Positions 24,963 to 33,349 of a DNA stretch of 64,000 nucleotides are shown here, one piece after another. Made by a program: the position numbers and the translations under genes. The DNA is from Sulfitobacter sp. SK011 (GTDB lineage Bacteria > Pseudomonadota > Alphaproteobacteria > Rhodobacterales > Rhodobacteraceae): assembly GCF_003352065.1 (NCBI RefSeq), contig NZ_CP025803.1:2459574-2523573 (forward strand). Reading direction: 5' to 3'. Under the pieces are notes generated by a model. It did not search any database and was not told the origin of the DNA. It saw only the letters and a program-made list of their open reading frames with translations. Positions within the stretch are counted from its first letter, which is position 1; every line of letters starts with the position of its first letter.

Positions 24963-25301
24963 GTTCGGGCTTGAAATGCGCGAATTTCTGGCCCGTAGGA
25001 GCATTTTCGTTAGCCGAAAATATTCGCGTGAACCCGGTCATAGTCCCTGTCGAGTTTGCTGCGGATTGCACCAACGGCCACTTTTCTTTCTGCGGCGCAA
25101 CTAATGGTTTCGTTCAACTGAGTTGCTGCATCTGCGAGTATAGATGCCGGACCATGTCTGCTTTGGGCCCATGAACCGCCGTTCGCTGCTCCGCCCACGA
25201 AGGTCGGCTTGGGGCCGAAGTTCCGCGTGCCTTTTTTATCTGCTTTCACAAAGTCACCAGACGCATTAGGCATCCCTAATCTTCGCAATTCTGGGAAAAC
25301 C
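24963..25301. other. Intergenic region between cyclase and YaeQ
   Basis: No gene is seen in 339 bases. Around 25180-25230 there is a GC-rich stretch with a small dyad (CGGCTTGGGGCCG). Similar text occurs in other intergenic parts of this window (near 13730 and 17750), perhaps a dispersed intergenic repeat. The YaeQ promoter must lie here. Confidence 0.35.
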
Positions 25302-25847
25302 ATGGCAGAAAAAGCCACCATTTATAAAGTTGAACTGTCCGTTTCCGATATGGATAGTCACTATTATGAGACCCATAAACTGACCGTTGCCAAACACCCT
25401 TCGGAGACGGATGAACGATTAATGGTGCGTATTCTCGCTTTTGCACTGAATGCCCACGAGCAATTGGAACTGACTAAGGGCCTTTCAACTGATGACGAGC
25501 CAGACATTTGGCAAAAAAGCCTGAGCGGCGAGCTTGATTTATGGGTGGCGTTGGGACTTCCCAGCGAGAAGAGTGTCCGCCAGTCCTGCGGTAAAGCCAA
25601 CAAGGTGATTGTCTATTGTTACGGCGGCAGGACGGCTGAGGTGTGGTGGGAGAAAATCAAAAATAGCACCACCCGGTTTGATAACCTTCGGGTTATAAAT
25701 TTTTCGGTGAAGGACACCAACGAACTGAGCAAACTGGCAAGTCGCTCGATGAAGCTGCAAGTTAATATTCAGGACGGCGATGTGATGGTTAGTGTTGATG
25801 ATGGCATCGTTTACGTTACCCCGGTCAAATGGAAAAATGCTGCGTAG
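25302..25847 (+). CDS. yaeQ: YaeQ family protein
   Basis: 181 residues, the normal length of YaeQ. It starts MAEKATIYKVELSVSDMDSH and contains RLMVRILAFALNAHEQLELT, GLSTDDEPDIWQKSL, WVALGLPSEKSVRQSCGKA and a C-terminal TPVKW. The fold is PD-(D/E)XK nuclease-like, with the acidic and Lys positions present. YaeQ was once reported to compensate for RfaH loss; its biochemical activity is not established. An upstream in-frame extension to 25209 is not needed. Confidence 0.88.
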   Translation: MAEKATIYKVELSVSDMDSHYYETHKLTVAKHPSETDERLMVRILAFALNAHEQLELTKGLSTDDEPDIWQKSLSGELDLWVALGLPSEKSVRQSCGKANKVIVYCYGGRTAEVWWEKIKNSTTRFDNLRVINFSVKDTNELSKLASRSMKLQVNIQDGDVMVSVDDGIVYVTPVKWKNAA

Positions 25848-25929
25848 TTTGCAGATGCCCGCTATGCGGAGGCTGCAACGCAGCACGAGACTATCCGACC
25901 AAGGTCGGCAATGGGCCGGGCTCCCCCTT

Positions 25930-26796
25930 CTAAGGTGCGGTGATGGGCGGTGGTTTTCTTCGCTTGCCTGACAGCGCATTGCCCGCAATCGCCGCTAGCA
26001 GAACAGCACCTCCGATTAGGGTATTTACGGTCGCTGTTTCCCCCAGAAACAGCCAGACCCAGAGCGGGCCGAGTAGCACTTCGGCTAAGGACAACAGGGC
26101 GAGCTCTGCTGCGGGAAGGCTGCGCGACCCCAGCGTGTAGAGGATCAGGCCGGCCCCAACCTGGAACACCCCCATGCCCATAGCGATGCCGCCGTCATTG
26201 GGGCTGAGCACCAGCGAGAGACCGAGGGCAAGGCAGATCGCCAAGGTGATGACGATCGCGAAGAGGCCCGACAGGAACACCGCTGGCAGCATTTCCCCTG
26301 TGCGGCCCCATCGCAGCGCCACGGTGAAGACAGCAAAACCAAATGCAGATCCAAGCGCGGCAAGGCTACCCTTCAGGGCGACGCCTCCGGACTTATCTGC
26401 GACCATAATCGCGATCCCGCCGATTGCGATGGTGATTGCTATCCAGGTTGCAGCACGAACGGGTTCTCGCAACACGATCCATCCGAGCATCGCAGCCATA
26501 AACGGTGCGGTCGCAAACAAGAGCATGGCATTCGCAACCGAAGTGTTCTGGATCGCATAGATGCCGCCCGAATAGGCTGCGACCAGTGAAAGTCCAGCGA
26601 TGATGGCAGGGGCACCGATGCGGCGGATCTGAACAAAGGGACTTTCGCCCGACCGCACTCGGATAAGCACGTAGAGAAACAGCGACATGCTGATCGACCG
26701 ATAGAGCAGGATCTGCCACACGACAGCATCTTCGATCAGGCGAATGCCAAGGCCGACCGTTGACCACAGTATACCCGCCGCAAACACGAAGAGCAC
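25930..26796 (-). CDS. EamA/DMT-family transporter, 5' end disturbed by an IS
   Basis: 288 residues from a GTG at 26796, with about ten hydrophobic helices in two EamA repeats (LFVFAAGILWSTVGLGIRLI at the start; YTLGSRSLPAAELALLSLAE in the second half). Family members normally have about 10 more N-terminal residues and an ATG. Here the frame continues upstream as APTSPNAHAHKYG and runs into the IS5-family element at 26839 without any ATG. The original start was probably lost. Initiation at the GTG would still retain the first helix. It exports or imports an unknown metabolite. Confidence 0.8.
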   Translation of the reverse strand: MLFVFAAGILWSTVGLGIRLIEDAVVWQILLYRSISMSLFLYVLIRVRSGESPFVQIRRIGAPAIIAGLSLVAAYSGGIYAIQNTSVANAMLLFATAPFMAAMLGWIVLREPVRAATWIAITIAIGGIAIMVADKSGGVALKGSLAALGSAFGFAVFTVALRWGRTGEMLPAVFLSGLFAIVITLAICLALGLSLVLSPNDGGIAMGMGVFQVGAGLILYTLGSRSLPAAELALLSLAEVLLGPLWVWLFLGETATVNTLIGGAVLLAAIAGNALSGKRRKPPPITAP

Positions 26797-27260
26797 GCCG
26801 TACTTGTGGGCATGCGCGTTGGGAGATGTTGGCGCTAGGGTCTGGACCCATTAATCGACTTGAGGCTGTTCTGGCCGCATGATTCAAGCTCCCAAACTTA
26901 AGGGGGTATGATGAGCAATCTTTTCTGGCTGAACGACGAGCAAATGGCGCGGCTTCGGCCATACTTTCCGAAGAGCCATGGTGTGCCCCGCGTTGATGAC
27001 CGGCGCGTGCTCAGTGGCATTATCTTCATCAATCGCAATGGGTTGTGATGGAGTGATGCGCCTGCCGATTACGGACCGGCGAAGACCCTGTACAACCGAT
27101 GGAAGCGGTGGAGCGACATGGGGGTATTCGCGCGGATCATGACGGGGCTGGCTGCCGAGGCACCTGACAATAAGACGATCTCAATCGACGCAACCTACCT
27201 CAAAGCGCACCGCACGGCCTCGAGCCTGCGGTTAAAAAAGGGGGCCGTGGACGTCTGATC

Positions 27261-27299
27261 ACTGCCCGGCAGTCGCTGTTTATAGCGATGAGAGGGGGG
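27261..27299 (+). repeat. 40-base hairpin repeat, copy A, inserted in the transposase
   Basis: It reads ACTGCCCGGCAGTCG, a variable centre CTGTTTATAG, then CGATGAGAGGGGGG. The centre forms a small stem TCGCT/AGCGA. The flanking IS reading (GRLI then GRTKGGMNTK) resumes on either side, showing that this is an insertion. Copy B lies 85 bases away in inverted orientation. Confidence 0.7.
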
Positions 27300-27383
27300 G
27301 CGAACGAAAGGCGGTATGAACACAAAGCTGCATGCCGTCACCGATGCAAGTGGGCGGCCGATCCGGTTCTTCATGACCGCCGG

Positions 27384-27423
27384 CCCCCCTCTCATCGAAA
27401 CGTCGTTTCGACTGTCGGGCAGT
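27384..27423 (-). repeat. 40-base hairpin repeat, copy B, inverted
   Basis: In complement it reads ACTGCCCGACAGTCG, centre AAACGACGTTT, then CGATGAGAGGGGGG. The outer arms match copy A except for one base. The centre differs in sequence but again forms a hairpin (TCGAAACG/CGTTTCGA). It sits between transposase residues FFMTAG and QVSDYTG. Confidence 0.7.
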
Positions 27424-27764
27424 GGGTCAGCGACTATACCGGGGCCAGGGCTTTGGTAAATAGCCTACCCGCCGCCGACTGGCTCTTGGGTGACCGAGGA
27501 TATGATGCGGATTGGTTCCGTGAGGCCCTTGTAGTCAAGGGAATAACGCCCTGCATCCCGGGGCGGAAGTCACGCGACAAGCCCATCAAATACGACAAGC
27601 GTCGCTACAAACGGCGCAACCGGATCGAGATCATGTTCGGACGCTTGAAAGACTGGAGACGCATGGCCACGCGTTACGACAGAAGCCCCAAAGTGTTCCT
27701 GTCCGCCATCGCGCTCGCAGCCACCGTCTTGTTCTGGCTTTAAATCAATGAGTCTGGAGCCTAG

Positions 27765-28052
27765 GACCGGTTCGATGTACAGAAACCAGAAGTTGAAAAC
27801 GAAGAATGGGACTGACCCAGCCAAACCGAACACAAGGAAAGTCATTGAAGAAAAACGGGCGGTCAAAATAATTGTGCCCGTCAACACCGCCTGCGCTCCA
27901 AAGCAGCCCATGATGAACCGAGCCTGCTCCGAGGCGAAAGCAAGCTCCGGGCGGAATGTTACTTCAACGACCATGCTCGGGAAGAACAAGCACCACGAAC
28001 CCAATAGGAGAAAAATGAGTGAAAGGCATTTCTGTAGTATTCGAGCAGTCAT
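27765..28052 (-). pseudogene. Small multi-helix membrane protein, 3' end cut by the IS
   Basis: The visible 95 codons begin MTARILQKCLSLIFLLLGSW and contain three hydrophobic helices (FLLLGSWCLFFP, MGCFGAQAVLTGTIILTA, FLVFGLAGSVPFFVFNFWFL). At the CTAG target the frame enters the IS. The family is not securely identified; it resembles small integral membrane proteins of unknown function. It starts about 50 bases after the DHFR-like gene on the same strand, so it was the next gene of the long operon. Confidence 0.6.
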
Positions 28053-28102
28053 TTTCGTGCCCCTGTTTGAAGGTGAAATGGCGCGTGCAGCGTTGCCCAT
28101 CG

Positions 28103-28639
28103 CTACGCATGGAGAACACGGTATTCCTGAAACAGGTACCCACCACCATAGTCTCGTGTTTCCGTATGCTCTAAGCTGAACGGTTCCCTAGTGTCTCCGA
28201 ATAGCGCAACACCGCCACCGAGGATGATTGGTGCACGCTTGAGGCGCAGAACATCAATCTTTCCCATGGCAAGAAGCGATCCGGCGAGCGCACCTCCCCC
28301 ACAGAGGTATATCGGCCCGCTAGATCGGGTTCTTATGGCGTCGATTGCCTCGGCGTCGCTGGATCTCTGCACTGCGACATCGGTGCCATCCGGCAGGTCA
28401 AGCGACTTCGAAAGGATGATGGTTTCCATGTGCGCATAGGGGTTCTGGCCCGGCTGCATGCCGAAACGATAGCCGAACTCGTAGGTTGCCCGACCCATGA
28501 TCGCGGTCGCGTATGTTTCAAGGCGGGCTGAATAGTCTTCGACCACCGCACCTTCCTGGGCAAACTGCGAAATATCGCCGCCAGGCCCGGAAATGTATCC
28601 GTCGATTGAGACGGCGACGTCGTAAATGAGCTGTTGCAT
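28103..28639 (-). CDS. Dihydrofolate reductase / RibD C-terminal family protein
   Basis: 178 residues with the DHFR-like fold typical of YwjB/YyaP-type proteins: YDVAVSIDGYISGPGGDISQ at the start, TAIMGRATYEFGYRF, ILSKSLDLPDG and YLCGGGALAGSLLA for NADPH binding. True folate activity is unlikely; these are probably reductases of small molecules. It lies 46 bases after the LysE gene and is part of the minus-strand operon. Confidence 0.85.
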   Translation of the reverse strand: MQQLIYDVAVSIDGYISGPGGDISQFAQEGAVVEDYSARLETYATAIMGRATYEFGYRFGMQPGQNPYAHMETIILSKSLDLPDGTDVAVQRSSDAEAIDAIRTRSSGPIYLCGGGALAGSLLAMGKIDVLRLKRAPIILGGGVALFGDTREPFSLEHTETRDYGGGYLFQEYRVLHA

Positions 28640-28685
28640 TTTTTCACCTTTACTTGCGATGTTTTTGGGCGGATATCCCAGTCGG

Positions 28686-29312
28686 TCAACGCTCCTGAAA
28701 CGCCAGCCTGATGCAAAGCCCGCAGTAGATGCTGCCCACGACTTTCGACTGCCAGCGCTGGATATCCGGATTTTGCCGGAGAAACCGACCGGTATGGCCA
28801 GCCGCGATTGCCAATACCAGGGTCGCCAGCGTGCCCATAAGCACGAAGAGCAATCCGAAAATCGTCAGTTGAAGTGCGATCTGGCCGAGGCGCGGATCAA
28901 CCAATTGCGGTAGGAAAGCCGAAAAGAACATCGCGGATTTGGGGTTCAGAATTTCGGCGAGACACGCTTGTCTGAATGCCTGACCTGTCGAAATCGGCGG
29001 CGCGGCTCCAGAGGTCTTGCGAAAGCGGCCCTCTAATAGGGAGCGCAGGCCGATATAGATCAGGTATCCTGCTCCGAGCAGCTTGATCAGCGTAAATGCC
29101 TGCGCCGAGGCCAGCAGGATCGCAGAAATTCCGACAACCGCCATAACCGTATGGACGAGGTCACCGAGTCCGATGCCAAGACTTGTTGCGACACCAACGC
29201 GTATTCCCGAGGTTGATGACCGGGTGAGCATGAGTAAGATCGACGGGCCAGGAAAGAAGACGAATCCTGTCAAAACGGCAACATATGTCAACAAGACTGG
29301 CAAGTCGGGCAT
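28686..29312 (-). CDS. LysE/RhtB family exporter
   Basis: 208 residues with about six membrane helices. It has the family motif GFVFFPGPSILLMLTRSS near the N-terminus, SLGIGLGDLVHT in the second helix region, and the central EILNPKSAMFFSAFLPQLVD. These proteins export amino acids, homoserine lactones or other small metabolites. It starts 35 bases after the methyltransferase stop, so it is in the same operon. Its context suggests export of a modified toxic compound. Confidence 0.9.
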   Translation of the reverse strand: MPDLPVLLTYVAVLTGFVFFPGPSILLMLTRSSTSGIRVGVATSLGIGLGDLVHTVMAVVGISAILLASAQAFTLIKLLGAGYLIYIGLRSLLEGRFRKTSGAAPPISTGQAFRQACLAEILNPKSAMFFSAFLPQLVDPRLGQIALQLTIFGLLFVLMGTLATLVLAIAAGHTGRFLRQNPDIQRWQSKVVGSIYCGLCIRLAFQER

Positions 29313-29347
29313 GGTGTGTCTCCTTTAATTGCGGCATTCGGACTTGA

Positions 29348-30037
29348 TCATTTAGGGGCTCGGCTGCTGGTCCAGCATCTGTACCAGAGACTGCGGAAAA
29401 TCTCGAACGGCTCGGTCAGACCCGCTTCGGAAAAGAGCACGCGGGTGCGCGTCCCTGATATGATCGGCAAGTTGGGAATCGCATTTAGTTCCAAACGCGT
29501 TGCGTCGACTGACACGCCGAAGATATCCGCGTGCGCCAAATAAATTGGGGCCAGTCGGTCGAAGTCCTCGATTTCATCGAAGCAAACATCGGCGTGGACA
29601 AGGCGACCACCGGGGGCGAGCCTGTCCAGAAGGCCTTTCAGATAGGCAAGTTTTGCGCCGTCGTCCCGAAGATGGTGCATAACCAGAAGCGACGTGACGA
29701 TCTTGAACCTCTCCCTTTGGGGGATATCGTCCACCGTGCCGACCAAAAACCGGACATCCAGAGATGATCCATGATCGCTGGCGACATCCCGTGCCAAATC
29801 GAGATTGGGCACCGACGGATCAAGCGCCGTGATCTGGCCATCGAACCGCCCCTTGGCAAGCTCTTCAAGCTCGCGGCCTCCGCCAGCTCCGACGATCAGA
29901 ACCCCGGACGTCTTGTCGTCGCAGCCCGCAATGAGAGCGTGAACAAGCCGGTACATGCCGTCGAGCCCCGGCATAGTGCGTTGCAACTCGCGGTACATGG
30001 CGCGCCGGTCGGCACATTTGTCTTTTGAAATGGGCAT
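29348..30037 (-). CDS. Class I SAM-dependent methyltransferase
   Basis: 229 residues. Motif I is VLIVGAGGGRELEELAKGRF at about residue 45, followed by ITALDPSVPNLDLARD and the post-motif DDIPQRERFKIVTSLLVMHH. The C-terminal half has LFSEAGLTEPFEIFRSLWY. Its ATG overlaps the stop of the GST gene by one base (TAATG), so its translation depends on ribosomes finishing that gene, which is frameshifted. The substrate is unknown; a small-molecule O-, N- or S-methylation fits the surroundings. Confidence 0.82.
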   Translation of the reverse strand: MPISKDKCADRRAMYRELQRTMPGLDGMYRLVHALIAGCDDKTSGVLIVGAGGGRELEELAKGRFDGQITALDPSVPNLDLARDVASDHGSSLDVRFLVGTVDDIPQRERFKIVTSLLVMHHLRDDGAKLAYLKGLLDRLAPGGRLVHADVCFDEIEDFDRLAPIYLAHADIFGVSVDATRLELNAIPNLPIISGTRTRVLFSEAGLTEPFEIFRSLWYRCWTSSRAPK

Positions 30038-30638
30038 TACAACAATCCTTCCCAGCCCATTGCCTGCTGAACAGAGGGGCGCATCCTGATTTTCTCGGAA
30101 TGCCTGTGCAGAGACGACCAATCCGCAAGCGTCATGTCCTGGTCCGTTAACCAGCGGCAAAGGACGAACAGGTAGACATCCGCCAGAGAGAAATCGCCTC
30201 CCATCAGGTATTCGTGTTGGCAAAGATGGTCCTCGACGATCGAAAGCCGTCGACACAGGTGCAACCTGCCTGGCACACAGAAAGACGTCGGGGTTTCGGG
30301 CCGGAAAAGCGGACTGAAACTCTTGTGGATCTCGGTTGCAATGAAATTCAACCATTCCAGCGACCGCAGACGTTTCAGGCCGGAGGCCGGCAACAGGGCG
30401 GCCTCCGGCATCTTGCTGTCCACGAATTGAAAGATCACCGGCACCTCGGTAAGACCTCGCCATTGTCCAGAACCAGCGCGGGGACATAACCCTTGAGACT
30501 GATCTTGTAGAAGTCGCCGCCGCCTGCCGTTTTTCGCGTCCGGTAGTCTACCGCGACAAGGCTGAATGGCAGACCCGCCTCCAGAAGGTCGATGTGCGGC
30601 GCCGAAGAGCAAGCGCCTGGCATGAAATAGAGTTTCAT
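30037..30638 (-). pseudogene. Glutathione S-transferase gene with a single frameshift
   Basis: The first about 63 codons (MKLYFMPGACSSAPHIDLLE, then FYKISLKGYVPALVLDNGEVL) are a thioredoxin-fold GST N-terminus. The sequence from TEVPVIFQFVDSKMPE to the end, in another frame, is the helical C-terminal domain (LEWLNFIATEIHKSFSPLF, MGGDFSLADVYLFVLC). Joining them needs one extra base near 30450, where GTCTTACC should read V-L-T. Repaired, it would be a normal 200-residue GST. The start overlaps the MATE stop (ATGA). As read here, translation ends within a few codons of the shift. Confidence 0.85.
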
Positions 30639-32005
30639 TCTGCCGCCCCGTTGGCTGGCAGGTTGCGAAGCGCCAGCACACACAGCCCTGAATACACAAT
30701 GGTTCCTGTCGCCATCGATATCCAGATGCCGATCACACCCATGTCGAAGACAATCGTTGAAATACCGATCAGGGGTGCCGCCACCCCCCAGTTTCCGATC
30801 AGAGAGTATATCATGACAGGGCGTGTCACTTTCCTCGCACGCAGCAATCCGGCGGCTCCCGCTCCAGCCGGGCCAAAGAACTCCGCCATGGCGAGCGCTC
30901 CGATGACCGCAATTGCGACACTGACGGCGGCAGGTGTCGAACTCTGTAGCATATAATGCGCAACCGGTGACGCCACTGTCAGAAGGGTCACGCAAAGCGA
31001 CACACCGATTGCAACGCCAAGCAGCATCGCCGTGTTCTTCACTTCATTCGCGCGATCTGACATGGGATCGACTCTTGCAAGCCGGGTCATCGCCGCCTGT
31101 TGCAGGCCGAAGTAAAAGGTGTAGCCGATCCCTGCCAAGCGGATCGCCACGGAATGGGCCGCGGCGTCTGTCACGGAAAGTGATGCGGCATAGATCGTGG
31201 CACCCAGATAGATGCCAACCTCTGCCAACGTGGCGACCGCGATCGGTACACCGATGCGGAATATCTCGACAACGTCGCCCCGGTCCGCCCAACGCGCTCC
31301 ACTGTCGCCGGCGCGGCGGGTTTCCCACGACAAGGCCGCGAGGGTCAGTAAGCCAACCAGCAGCGAGGACACGCCCGCACCTGTCACGCCAAACTCTGGC
31401 AGACCCAGAGCGCCATACATGAACAGGTAGTTGAAGAAACCGTTCAGCGGCACCGCGCAGAGCGTAATTCGCAACATGACGCCTGGGCGTTCAATCGCGG
31501 TCAGCCGGGTGCGCAAGACGCCAACGGCCAGCATCGGAACCAAGGTCAGCGCCATCGCACGGACGTAGCCCGTCCCCGCCTCGACAAGACCGGGTTCGAT
31601 GCCGAGCAGGCTGAGAAACAACGGCGTCTGCCACAACAGGAAGCAAATCGGAATGGCAAGAACAATCCAGACAATAGCGCCCGCTGTCCTGAGCCGCGCC
31701 AGCCGGCCCGTATCACCCGCAGCGTGGGCCGCCGCGTATAGAGGGCCAAGACCGCCGATGCAGCCGATGGCGAGATAGAAGAAGATCGAATAGAAATCGC
31801 TCGCAACGGCGACCGCCGCAAGGGCCTCCATCCCGAAGGCGGCCGTCATCATCGTGTCGGTCACACTCATCGCCATGTTGACAAGAGCGAGGCCGGTCAG
31901 CGGCGCGGCAAGGCGCAGGATTGCTCCGGCTTCCGATTTGTTCACATGGCGACCTAAGCGCTTCCTAGCGTGGCGCGTTGGGCGCGTGATATCAAAAGAG
32001 GTCAT
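30635..32005 (-). CDS. MATE-family multidrug efflux transporter
   Basis: 456 residues, about twelve membrane helices. It has N-terminal LRLAAPLTGLALVNMAMSVT, TMMTAAFGMEALAAVAVASD, and second-half LVGLLTLAALSWETRR, followed by AGIGYTFYFGLQQAAMTRLA. This is a NorM-type cation-coupled efflux pump for organic cations and drugs. The ATG at 32005 follows AGGA at a good distance. It lies 62 bases after the flavin monooxygenase and overlaps the GST gene by four bases. Confidence 0.9.
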   Translation of the reverse strand: MTSFDITRPTRHARKRLGRHVNKSEAGAILRLAAPLTGLALVNMAMSVTDTMMTAAFGMEALAAVAVASDFYSIFFYLAIGCIGGLGPLYAAAHAAGDTGRLARLRTAGAIVWIVLAIPICFLLWQTPLFLSLLGIEPGLVEAGTGYVRAMALTLVPMLAVGVLRTRLTAIERPGVMLRITLCAVPLNGFFNYLFMYGALGLPEFGVTGAGVSSLLVGLLTLAALSWETRRAGDSGARWADRGDVVEIFRIGVPIAVATLAEVGIYLGATIYAASLSVTDAAAHSVAIRLAGIGYTFYFGLQQAAMTRLARVDPMSDRANEVKNTAMLLGVAIGVSLCVTLLTVASPVAHYMLQSSTPAAVSVAIAVIGALAMAEFFGPAGAGAAGLLRARKVTRPVMIYSLIGNWGVAAPLIGISTIVFDMGVIGIWISMATGTIVYSGLCVLALRNLPANGAAE

Positions 32006-32067
32006 GAATCTTATCCTGGGTATGGCCCGACCAATCGTGTCGGGACTTCTTGGCAACCGCAGGGCCG

Positions 32068-33270
32068 TCAGCTTTCGGCAGCCTCGGGCACCACGTTGCG
32101 TTGGTCGAATGAAGATGAACTTTGAGCTGGACGTTGCAGGTCAGAGGCAATGCCGTTTCCAATGCGTTTTGCTGCAATCCGCGCGGCTTCGAAGTAACCT
32201 GTGAACTGGGGTTTGTAGCCAGTGAACCAAAGCCCCGGGTGCTTCGGGTCACGTTCTCCCGCAGGGCGGACAGGGTTGCCTCCGGGGCCGAGAACGCCGA
32301 GATGCCCCACCAGCGGTTCGAGACTTGTACGGTATCCCGTGGCGCAGATCACGACATCGGGTTCAAAGCTTCTTCCGCCTTCAAAGATGACTTGAGAGCC
32401 ATGGAATTCACTGACCGCCGGAACGACTTTGAAACGACCGCTCTTGATCGCTGCGACAAACCCATCGTCGATGGCAAACGCCGTGCCGTCCTGCGCCAGA
32501 CGGGTGCCACCGCCAAGCGGATGGGTGGTCATGCCATGGCGACCCAGATCGCCAAAGAATAGCCGCTGGGTCAGTGAGAATGCGCGGTCGACGAGCGTTA
32601 TCGGCAAGGCCTCGAACAATCGCGCCGCGCGGTGCAATGGAAACCCGACAACGCGATTGGGCACTATCGCGGGGCCGTATCGGACGGAAATCATAACGTC
32701 CGTCGGCTGATGGCGCGCGAGGTGGTTCAGCACGTCGCTGCCGGAATTGCCCGCGCCCACCACAAGGACCCGCTTACCATCGAAACGGCCCACATCACCA
32801 AGGTCAGCGGCATGCAAAACCAGACCTTCGAAACCCCGCAATCCCGGCCAGTCGGGGACATGCGGAACGCTGTCGCGTCCCGTGGCGAAAATGACATGCG
32901 CGGCACCTAACACCCCTGCCGAGGTGCGAACGAGCCATCCACAGCCGTCGCGTTCAATCGCCTCCACGTTCACACCGAAGCGGATAGGAACCCCGATCTG
33001 GCGCGCATAGCACTCTAGGTAGCTGACAACGCTGTCACGCCGCAGATAGGTGCCATCGGCGCGTGGCGGGCGCATCCCCGGCAGCCGGGCGAAATGGCGA
33101 TGGATGTTAAGCCGCAATGCGGGATGGCGTCTGCGCCAGGGTTCGGCAACGCGATCCTGCGCCTCGAGGATGGTGACCGCGATGCCGCGGTGCCGGAGTG
33201 TCTCTGCAGCGGCCAGACCGGACAGGCCCGCACCGACGATCAGGACGTTATTTGGAATGTTGGTTTCCAT
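32068..33270 (-). CDS. Flavin-containing monooxygenase-like FAD/NAD(P) oxidoreductase
   Basis: 400 residues with two dinucleotide motifs: FAD-binding LIVGAGLSGLAAAETLRHRG at 9-30 and NADPH-binding VLVVGAGNSGSDVLNHLA at about 168-185. FATGRDSVP and VICATGYRTSL are the ATG motifs. The FMO signature region reads LRGFEGLVLHAADLGD, with His present. Such enzymes oxygenate nitrogen or sulfur of small nucleophiles using NADPH and oxygen. In the operon it sits between the MddA/NnrU-like methyltransferase and MATE genes. Confidence 0.88.
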   Translation of the reverse strand: METNIPNNVLIVGAGLSGLAAAETLRHRGIAVTILEAQDRVAEPWRRRHPALRLNIHRHFARLPGMRPPRADGTYLRRDSVVSYLECYARQIGVPIRFGVNVEAIERDGCGWLVRTSAGVLGAAHVIFATGRDSVPHVPDWPGLRGFEGLVLHAADLGDVGRFDGKRVLVVGAGNSGSDVLNHLARHQPTDVMISVRYGPAIVPNRVVGFPLHRAARLFEALPITLVDRAFSLTQRLFFGDLGRHGMTTHPLGGGTRLAQDGTAFAIDDGFVAAIKSGRFKVVPAVSEFHGSQVIFEGGRSFEPDVVICATGYRTSLEPLVGHLGVLGPGGNPVRPAGERDPKHPGLWFTGYKPQFTGYFEAARIAAKRIGNGIASDLQRPAQSSSSFDQRNVVPEAAES

Positions 33271-33349
33271 GGTTGGTCTTTCTGTTCGGTGGTCGCCACT
33301 GGGCGACTGAGACGTTTAAGGATGAAGTGGTCGGGTTCGCGATGGGCCG

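Larger units (their letters stand above)
26911..27743 (+). pseudogene. IS5/IS427-type transposase, disrupted
   Basis: It begins MSNLFWLNDEQMARLRPYFP and ends KDWRRMATRYDRSPKVFLSA plus IALAATVLFWL, matching IS427-type transposases at both ends. It is inactivated by an in-frame UGA at 27046-27048 (an Arg codon in relatives, NGLRW), by an indel near 27240, and by two insertions of a 40-base hairpin repeat (27261-27299 and 27384-27423). The DDE regions SIDATYLKAHRTASSL and LGDRGYDADWFREAL are still readable. Confidence 0.85.
26839..27760 (+). mobile_element. IS5-family (IS427-like) insertion sequence, defective
   Basis: About 922 bp flanked on both sides by CTAG (26835-26838 and 27761-27764), a likely target duplication. 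Imperfect inverted termini start GGTCTGGACCCATT and, at the other end, GCTCCAGACTCATT in complement. The transposase inside is inactivated (see next entry). The insertion separates a truncated membrane-protein gene from the EamA transporter, both on the minus strand. Confidence 0.8.
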
